Assembly: GCA_032153715.1 (NCBI GenBank)
Contig: JALDYR010000002.1
Span: forward strand, 1 to 64,000
Source of the DNA: SEAL01 sp032153715
GTDB lineage: Bacteria > Patescibacteriota > Saccharimonadia > Saccharimonadales > Saccharimonadaceae
DNA: 64,000 nucleotides
Direction: 5' to 3'
The notes beneath the pieces are model-generated. The model saw nothing but the letters and a program-made list of their open reading frames with translations. It had not been told where the DNA came from and made no database searches. A program made the translations under genes and the position numbers. Below, piece by piece: positions 58,664 through 64,000 of the stretch (positions are counted from its first letter, which is position 1; each line of letters begins with the position of its first letter).

Positions 58664-59056
58664 ATGATAAATCCAGATATAAAATCCTATAATGACGCCC
58701 AGTCCGGTATGGCTCAGGCGATCTGCAAGACCCTCAGCACAGAAATTGACGCTAGCCTGACAACAGCAACTAACAAAGTCTGGCACGGTGCGCCGGTGTG
58801 GTTTATTGACGACAATCCAATCGTTGGCTACTGGGTTCGAAAAGATTACGTACAGCTCCTATTTTGGAGCGGACAGTCATTTGACGAGCCCGACCTAGCG
58901 GTCGAAGGTAGCTTTAAGGCTGCCGAGAAGCAATATAAAGCCGCTGACGAGATTAATCTTGACGATTTGCATCGTTGGCTCGAAAAGTCCCAAGCCATCC
59001 AGTGGGACTATAAAAACATCGTCAAGCGTCGCGGCGAACTCGTACGATTACCTTAG
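58664..59056 (+). CDS. DUF1801 (YdhG-like) protein
   Basis: A 130-residue protein: 'VWHGAPVWFIDDNPIVGYWV', 'KDYVQLLFWSGQSFDEPDL', 'KYKAADEINLDDLHRWL' match the DUF1801 pattern, an MmcQ/YjbR-like small alpha/beta fold. Function unknown. No clear Shine-Dalgarno; the start is set by homology to the family. Confidence 0.85.
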   Translation: MINPDIKSYNDAQSGMAQAICKTLSTEIDASLTTATNKVWHGAPVWFIDDNPIVGYWVRKDYVQLLFWSGQSFDEPDLAVEGSFKAAEKQYKAADEINLDDLHRWLEKSQAIQWDYKNIVKRRGELVRLP

Positions 59057-59112
59057 TCAACCGACACTCCTCAACCTTGCACTAATTTTAATATTATGTT
59101 ATTATAATAACT

Positions 59113-59940
59113 ATGACACACAAGGAACCGCTCCCAGGCTCTGGGAATAATGACGACAAGTACTTAAAAGAAACCCTTGATGGCATTCTTTCTTCATCAC
59201 CTGACCTACAAGCACAGGTCGACTCTCTTAACGAGACGGAGGAGTACCGTCACCTCGCGGCCAATGAAGCTGTAATTGTTCATTATTTAGCAGATAAGAT
59301 TCCCGCTATCGAAAAGCTGTCTCAGATACTTGAGTCACTTCAGCAAGACCAAGATAACCCAACAATGATTGATGTCGTACAGGCTGTACACGAGATCACG
59401 AATGAATTATCCGAAAAAGGCACGCCACCAGAGACGCTTGCTCCGTTCAACCACATGCGCGACCTTGCCGGCACCATCAGCGACATTGCAGCCAACCATG
59501 ACGCTATCGTCGGCGAGAAGGAAGAAATTCAAATACGTATTTTAGAAAGAAGCCATCTTTCACCAGAAGAAAAGCAAGCGCTCATTGAAGCATCCGATCA
59601 TTTTATTGCCGGTAGTTCACTCGACGTCACCGACCCAGATGCTGTCGCGAATGCCTTAGTGCAAAGCGAACACAAAAGAGAAGAAGAGGACGCAAACATG
59701 GCACTAGGCCGCAAGGCAGGCATACTCTTCAATCGCCTCATTGCGAATAAATATGGTATCGATCCCGAAAGTGACACATGTTCTGCCCTCAGGATACTCG
59801 TCAGAGCAGCTGCGACAACTGGCTACACTGCAATCCTAGGCAATGTCGATGACATGCTCGCAGAATTAAACATACCAAAAGGTGAGTTCTACGATACCGT
59901 TGATCATATCATCCAGTTAGTCAACTACGACGCGCAGTAA
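59113..59940 (+). CDS. Hypothetical helical protein, 275 residues
   Basis: Acidic, all-helical, with no signal or membrane segment. Sections such as 'RSHLSPEEKQALIEASDHFI' and 'ANALVQSEHKREEEDANMAL' suggest a coiled bundle. TATAAT (59103-59108) lies four bases before ATG 59113 and there is no ribosome binding site. Strong terminator after it. Family unknown. Confidence 0.65.
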   Translation: MTHKEPLPGSGNNDDKYLKETLDGILSSSPDLQAQVDSLNETEEYRHLAANEAVIVHYLADKIPAIEKLSQILESLQQDQDNPTMIDVVQAVHEITNELSEKGTPPETLAPFNHMRDLAGTISDIAANHDAIVGEKEEIQIRILERSHLSPEEKQALIEASDHFIAGSSLDVTDPDAVANALVQSEHKREEEDANMALGRKAGILFNRLIANKYGIDPESDTCSALRILVRAAATTGYTAILGNVDDMLAELNIPKGEFYDTVDHIIQLVNYDAQ

Positions 59941-59960
59941 TCTACCGCGCTAGCTATATA

Positions 59961-59990
59961 AAAACCACGCTTCAATTGAAGCGTGGTTTT
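59961..59990. terminator. Perfect 30-base palindromic terminator
   Basis: AAAACCACGCTTCAA / TTGAAGCGTGGTTTT, working in both directions between convergent genes. Confidence 0.92.
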
Positions 59991-60006
59991 TACTGAACTG
60001 TTTGTA

Positions 60007-61035
60007 TTATTCAGGTTTCTGAGTAGGTGTCGTGTTGCCATTACCTTCACCGTGCTTGCGCAAGATACGCTTCTTGTAGCTGCGGAGGAAGAACCAGATA
60101 CCAACGATTAGAGCAATCAGCAGGAGTACACCGACAATCGCCGCAATGATGACCGTCCATGGCACGACCCAGAATGAGCGAGACACTTCAACCGTCTGGT
60201 TCTTTTCACCGTAGGTAAAGGTTGCTTTTACGGTGTAGTTACCGAAGTTACTAATTTTTTCTAGTGGAAGTTCCCAGCGGCGAGCACTGTCTGGCAAAAT
60301 CATGTCACGAGGATTTTTATTATTGAAGTCAGCCGAGTAAACCACCTTGTCGCCCTGTAGAACGGATATTTTACCTAGCGGCCCCATCTGTACACTACCC
60401 TTGTTTTCAAAACGGAATGACGTCTGTAGGTTGTTCGGCGTCTGGAAGAACGAACCAGCTTGACCATTTTGCTGAACATTGAAATCCGTTAGGTCAACCT
60501 TTTCAACCATGTCGCCAGGAACTGTTAACAGGATTAACGATGCCGCACTGGCACTCAAGTTGACCTGACCGCCACTTTCGGGCGCAGCTGGTGCAAAGCG
60601 AACAGCACCGAAGTAACCACCTGCTTTTGCATCTTTTGGCACCGTAATAACAACCTCAACCGTCTTCGCCTCACCAGCAGGAACCGTCACATCAGCAAGC
60701 GGCTTCATAAAGCGTTTGAGGCTATGCGTGGGTGCGTACTTGTCCGCATCTAGAATCAAAGATGGATTACCGCGCTCGTCACCTGAAATGAAGTCATTCT
60801 CAACTGGACGAACCGTGATCGGTGACTTTGTCAGGTTTGTTACCGTCGTCGTTACTGTCTTGCTCGTACCTGGCTTGACCGTAATGTCAGTGCGAACAGG
60901 CGAAACCTTCAGTACATTAGTTGATTTGTTAGTGTTTGGTGTTTGTGCAAATGTCTGCGGACTGATAAGTACAGCGAATGCAAAAGCAGCCATCATTACC
61001 GTGCCGACATTCGTTCGGATACGTTGTTTTAACAT
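60007..61035 (-). CDS. DUF916-like anchored surface protein
   Basis: About 342 residues: signal peptide (about 10-31), an Ig-like domain 'KVSPVRTDITVKPGTSKTVT' with 'VTVPAGEAKTVEVVITVPKD' and 'AGGYFGAVRFAP' (DUF916/WxL-interacting pattern), a second beta domain, one membrane helix (about 295-318) and a basic cytoplasmic tail 'RSYKKRILRKHGEG'. ATG 61035 follows AAAAGGG by nine bases. Probably holds WxL-like or other proteins to the surface (inference). Confidence 0.78.
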   Translation of the reverse strand: MLKQRIRTNVGTVMMAAFAFAVLISPQTFAQTPNTNKSTNVLKVSPVRTDITVKPGTSKTVTTTVTNLTKSPITVRPVENDFISGDERGNPSLILDADKYAPTHSLKRFMKPLADVTVPAGEAKTVEVVITVPKDAKAGGYFGAVRFAPAAPESGGQVNLSASAASLILLTVPGDMVEKVDLTDFNVQQNGQAGSFFQTPNNLQTSFRFENKGSVQMGPLGKISVLQGDKVVYSADFNNKNPRDMILPDSARRWELPLEKISNFGNYTVKATFTYGEKNQTVEVSRSFWVVPWTVIIAAIVGVLLLIALIVGIWFFLRSYKKRILRKHGEGNGNTTPTQKPE

Positions 61036-61107
61036 CACATTTTTCCCTTTTACGTAATTACTTCCCATCATAACAGATACGCTTATGTTTGCAAGCACTA
61101 TCTAAAT

Positions 61108-61140
61108 AAAACAACACCCTCGCATTAAGGGTGTTGTTTT
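61108..61140 (-). terminator. Terminator between surface protein genes
   Basis: AAAACAACACCCT / AGGGTGTTGTTTT 13-base stem. It would limit read-through from the gene at 61155 into the one at 60007. Confidence 0.9.
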
Positions 61141-61154
61141 AACGTCATATCGAC

Positions 61155-62300
61155 CTAGAACTTACCAGTCGCAATCATACTCAAATCGGCTGAATACAGA
61201 CCGGCTGGAGTAACACTACTGATGCTTGCACCAAAAGTAAGCTGCATATTCTTATTGCTGATTGGAGCGTCGTCCGTGTCAAGTATCGGGTCGCCGTAGA
61301 CACTTGTCACACCAGTTGCATTACCTGCAACATAGTCCAGCTCATAAGTAGTAGCATTGTAAGTAGAACCGTTGGCCGTCTGGAACGTACCCGTTGGCGT
61401 ACCTGCACCAGTCGGATCAGTAGCTGATGCAGCTAGTACACCAAACTTTGCCTGTCCGCCAGTAATCGTGCCACCGGTCAGTGCAGGGGTAATATCACAA
61501 GCACTTAGGGCGCCGGCTCGAAGCAGACCGCCACAGTTAAGTGCATTACTCTTTAGGCTCACGATCGCGCCACTCGCAGCATTAGTTGAAATCTGCGTAA
61601 AAAGGTTGCCAGTACTTAGCACACCTGCAGTTAAGGCTTTCTTGCCGTCACCGACATCTTGACCAAGTTCAAGCACTGGTGAAGTCACGCCGCCACAGTT
61701 TTGAGTAGGCACAGCAGCCGACACGCAGAAGGTGAGGGTTTCAAGCACGGCGCCTTGGACGCCGACCGTATCGGTAATTGAAATTGCAACGCCACCATCG
61801 TCAAGATGTGTGCCATCGACGTCAGGATCAGCTGATGTGTAGCCGTCAGCAATAGTATCGGCAGTATAAGTAACGATACGAGCATATAGCGGACCATCGT
61901 TAGTTGGGTTATTAATACCGGCAAGAGAAACTGAAACGTTTTCATCTTCGGCAATCGCACCAACAACCATTGCCGTATTTGTATCGAGATCACTTGCAGT
62001 AAAGTCACCTGTCGTAGATACATTCGTTACATCAAAGCCAACCGGCGGCGTACATGTCTGACCAAGAATTGGACTATCGCTACAAAAATCGACAACAAAA
62101 GCACCGGCGGCCTGCACAGCTTTAAAGTTAACTTGGTACGATACACCATTCGCATCAGCAGACGAACTACTTAGTGCAATTGAACGCTCAGTCACCTGAG
62201 CTGCCGACACTAGCGCCGGTATAATAGTCGCGAATAACATTGCGACCGCGGCGGCAAAATAGCCTGTACGGCGATCTAATAATCTAAAGGAATTCATCAC
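61155..62300 (-). CDS. Secreted WxL-like surface protein
   Basis: A 381-residue protein with signal peptide (about 12-33) and a Thr/Asp/Gly-rich beta structure. Two Cys pairs lie in 'VVDFCSDSPILGQTCTPP' and 'LTFCVSAAVPTQNCGG', and two more Cys in 'ALNCGGLLRAGALSACDIT'. The end 'SVTPAGLYSADLSMIATGKF' matches the C-terminal strand of WxL/adhesin-like proteins. No anchor, so it may be bound by the DUF916-like protein downstream. Confidence 0.72.
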   Translation of the reverse strand: MMNSFRLLDRRTGYFAAAVAMLFATIIPALVSAAQVTERSIALSSSSADANGVSYQVNFKAVQAAGAFVVDFCSDSPILGQTCTPPVGFDVTNVSTTGDFTASDLDTNTAMVVGAIAEDENVSVSLAGINNPTNDGPLYARIVTYTADTIADGYTSADPDVDGTHLDDGGVAISITDTVGVQGAVLETLTFCVSAAVPTQNCGGVTSPVLELGQDVGDGKKALTAGVLSTGNLFTQISTNAASGAIVSLKSNALNCGGLLRAGALSACDITPALTGGTITGGQAKFGVLAASATDPTGAGTPTGTFQTANGSTYNATTYELDYVAGNATGVTSVYGDPILDTDDAPISNKNMQLTFGASISSVTPAGLYSADLSMIATGKF

Positions 62301-62421
62301 TCTCTTTTCCTCACACCCTCTTCTGGTTATTTGTTTTGTTTACTAACGCTTTAAGTTTATCACAACACCGCTCATGCTTGTCAAACACTTTTTGCACAAG
62401 TTTTCCACAGTTTATACACTG

Positions 62422-63357
62422 CTACTTTTCTTGATAGTTGTCGCGCTCTTTCAGCATCTTGTTGCGCAGTGACGTTATCTGACTGAGCCGCCCTAGTAAA
62501 AAGGCTGGGAACAGTAGTACAAGCGATACAGCCGTTGGCGCCCACAAGATTTGCGGTGGCGGAGTAGCCGCTTTACTGTCTGTATCAGATGCTGACGCGC
62601 CAGCTGTTTCCCCATCCACTTTGCCACTCGATACCGCAATTAATTGCAAGAATGCAGCCACACCGTTCACATCGGTCACAGTAATATTCACCCGATAAAT
62701 ACCGGCCTTTTTATAGGTATGTAGTATCGTCACTACTCCTGATAACGCCTGACTTTTCAGCTCTGGCTTTGACCCATCACCCCAGTCAATACTAAATGCG
62801 TATGGTCCAGTGCCGCCAGACAACTGCAGCGGCCATGACAGTGGATTACCCACCTGTGCCGAACGACGACCGTACGAGCTAGTAAGCGTGATCAGTGAAC
62901 CAAACGCCGTAAAACGAGTATCCGTATAATTAACCGTCACAGTATTTGATGCCGGCCCTACTTGATCAAGATCATCATAGACCAGTGCGCTGAGTTCGTT
63001 GGCGCCCGCAAACAAACTGACTTGAATACTAAAGCTACCGCCAGCGCACATCACCGAACCCACCATGACACCGTTGTTGTATACCTGTACTAGCAATCCG
63101 TTCGGACAAATACCATTGACGGTGATTGGAGAATTCGCAAACGAACTGCCACTGCCCGGCGTGGTAATCGTCGCTCCTTGGGTTGGCGGCGGCTGTGTTT
63201 TGGTTGCCTCTAAACCAATCGAACCTGGTTTTGGATTTGGTACCGGAATTGGATTCAGGGCCGAAACTGACTGCGCAAACGCAAACAGCGTCAGTAGACA
63301 CACCCCGACTGTAGCCAGGAGTGCCCACTGAGCGCTGAAACGAATCTTATGTACCAT
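62422..63357 (-). CDS. PKD-domain surface protein, C-terminally anchored
   Basis: A 311-residue protein: signal peptide (about 10-33), a Pro-rich linker ('NPIPVPNPKPGSIG'), an Ig-like domain (about 60-145), a PKD domain (about 160-245, 'PYAFSIDWGDGSKPELK' with 'LHTYKKAGIYRVNITVTD') and a C-terminal membrane helix (about 270-292) with a basic tail. PKD domains usually bind sugars or proteins at the surface. A TACAAT box lies ten bases upstream. Confidence 0.82.
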   Translation of the reverse strand: MVHKIRFSAQWALLATVGVCLLTLFAFAQSVSALNPIPVPNPKPGSIGLEATKTQPPPTQGATITTPGSGSSFANSPITVNGICPNGLLVQVYNNGVMVGSVMCAGGSFSIQVSLFAGANELSALVYDDLDQVGPASNTVTVNYTDTRFTAFGSLITLTSSYGRRSAQVGNPLSWPLQLSGGTGPYAFSIDWGDGSKPELKSQALSGVVTILHTYKKAGIYRVNITVTDVNGVAAFLQLIAVSSGKVDGETAGASASDTDSKAATPPPQILWAPTAVSLVLLFPAFLLGRLSQITSLRNKMLKERDNYQEK

Positions 63358-63408
63358 AGTTATGCTTATTGTATCGCGCTTATGCCAGATACAAAAGGGA
63401 TTTAATGG

Positions 63409-64000
63409 TTATTTTTTAGATGACGCTTTCTTAGATTTGCCGCCATTCATCTTGCCGCGTACCACACGGACAACTCGCCAGATAACGAATCCGATAATAG
63501 CAAGGACAACGAGGACCAGGATAATGAACCACCATGGCAAGTACCAGAATGAGGCATTACCGACAATATCTTTCGTGTTGTTACCGTTTTGACCATAGAA
63601 TAAGTTTAGTGAAGCGCTGTAGTAACCTGGCCACAGACCTGCTGAAGTACAAGCTTTTGTATTTGATTTTGATCCGTTGAAGTTCACTTCCTGAGCTTTT
63701 AGCTGAATACAAGAAGTATATGTTCGTGTTTGACCAATCAAAGCAAGTGAGTCATTCGGATTGACGTCGGTAATAGAATACTCTTTACCAAACATACTCT
63801 TTAGTGTGATACTGCCAGCTGGAGCTTCAGTGACATTACCGCTATTCTTTAGAGTGTACGCCACATTTTGAGGCTCACTTGTAGTGAAGAATGTGTAACC
63901 CGCTTTCCTACTACTCGTCTCAACCCTGTAAGCACCAAACTTTTCAAGCTTTAGGTCTTCGTTTACCTTGCCAGGGATTGAAGTGAAAACAAGCGTTACA
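63409..64000 (-). CDS. Surface protein with C-terminal anchor, 5' partial at window edge
   Basis: The frame is open to the right window edge, so the start is beyond it. A GTG at 63864 is internal, because the upstream codons read on as a coherent beta-domain ('KVNEDLKLEKFGAYRVETSS', 'AGYTFFTTSEPQNVAYTLKN'). Two Cys pair positions ('YTSCIQLK', 'TKACTSAG') are followed by a membrane helix ('WWFIILVLVVLAIIGFVIW') and a basic tail 'GGKSKKASSKK'. Same architecture as the 60007 gene, so probably a DUF916-like paralogue. Confidence 0.8.
   Translation of the reverse strand, partial: VTLVFTSIPGKVNEDLKLEKFGAYRVETSSRKAGYTFFTTSEPQNVAYTLKNSGNVTEAPAGSITLKSMFGKEYSITDVNPNDSLALIGQTRTYTSCIQLKAQEVNFNGSKSNTKACTSAGLWPGYYSASLNLFYGQNGNNTKDIVGNASFWYLPWWFIILVLVVLAIIGFVIWRVVRVVRGKMNGGKSKKASSKK

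Noticed and set aside
1..64000. CRISPR array
   Set aside because: No regularly spaced direct repeats of 23-40 bases with unique spacers were seen on either strand.
1..64000. Recoding of TGA (as in Gracilibacteria/Absconditabacteria)
   Set aside because: Several genes end at TGA with sensible C-termini and no conserved gene contains an in-frame TGA.

Overview
This window looks like a chromosomal segment of a Patescibacteria/CPR bacterium, most probably Candidatus Saccharibacteria (TM7). The evidence is indirect but consistent. Genes are compact, often overlapping, and encode many short uncharacterised secreted or single-pass proteins. TGA is an ordinary stop codon (for example at 24025-24027), which argues against Gracilibacteria and Absconditabacteria. 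The peptidoglycan and envelope genes are Gram-positive-like (murC, a DivIC/FtsB-type protein, DUF916-like surface proteins, a type IV prepilin). Many genes carry a -10 hexamer 6-7 bases before the start codon and no Shine-Dalgarno, which implies leaderless transcripts. No rRNA, CRISPR array, intact transposase or replication origin was seen.

Layout. 1-5.1 kb: an SGNH hydrolase entering from the left edge behind a Pro-Thr linker, membrane and hypothetical genes, and a large DUF2961/GH172-like protein with a phage-fibre-like N-terminus. 5.1-15.3 kb: membrane proteins, a small ParB-fold protein behind a five-codon leader, a histidine phosphatase, a bactofilin-like beta-helix membrane protein, elongator tRNA-Met, a prepilin module, and an operon of a six-helix membrane protein, an ATP-cone protein and a flavoprotein that has lost its redox cysteines. 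15.4-19.9 kb: a genomic island at the 3' end of initiator tRNA-fMet. It has 12-base direct repeats, a recombinase remnant cut by the att site, two paralogous six-cysteine secreted proteins, an Mrr-like nuclease and a HEPN-like protein. 20-25.9 kb: a histidine kinase/response regulator pair, an MBL hydrolase, a DivIC-like protein, tRNA-Ile(CAU) and small proteins. 25.9-44.8 kb: mostly housekeeping and transport genes (MFS, murC, Nudix, CYTH-uridine kinase fusion, trmB, mscS, mutY, msrA, aspS, CorC-like, DsbA-like, corA, and a multidrug efflux pump behind an AbrB regulator). 44.8-50.2 kb: a five-gene exopolysaccharide operon with a BcsA-like GT2, a GH8 glucanase, a GT39-type transferase and a TylF-type methyltransferase. 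50.4-59.9 kb: a two-gene small-protein operon, a Crp/Fnr regulator, two more histidine kinases, three VOC proteins and DUF1801/DUF1905 proteins. 60-64 kb: a cluster of secreted and anchored surface proteins (DUF916-like, WxL-like, PKD) running off the right edge.

How the genes work together. The window is dominated by cell-surface biology: pilin-like modules, exopolysaccharide, surface adhesins, secreted cysteine-rich proteins, a DsbA-type oxidoreductase that could fold them, and three signalling kinases. This fits an episymbiont that lives attached to a host cell. The most interesting structure is the tRNA-fMet island. Its left junction keeps the tRNA's original terminator and the severed C-terminal tail of the recombinase. 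Its right junction supplies a replacement terminator on the antisense strand of the recombinase's own last codons. All functional statements are inferred from motifs and context read directly from the sequence; no database search was run.
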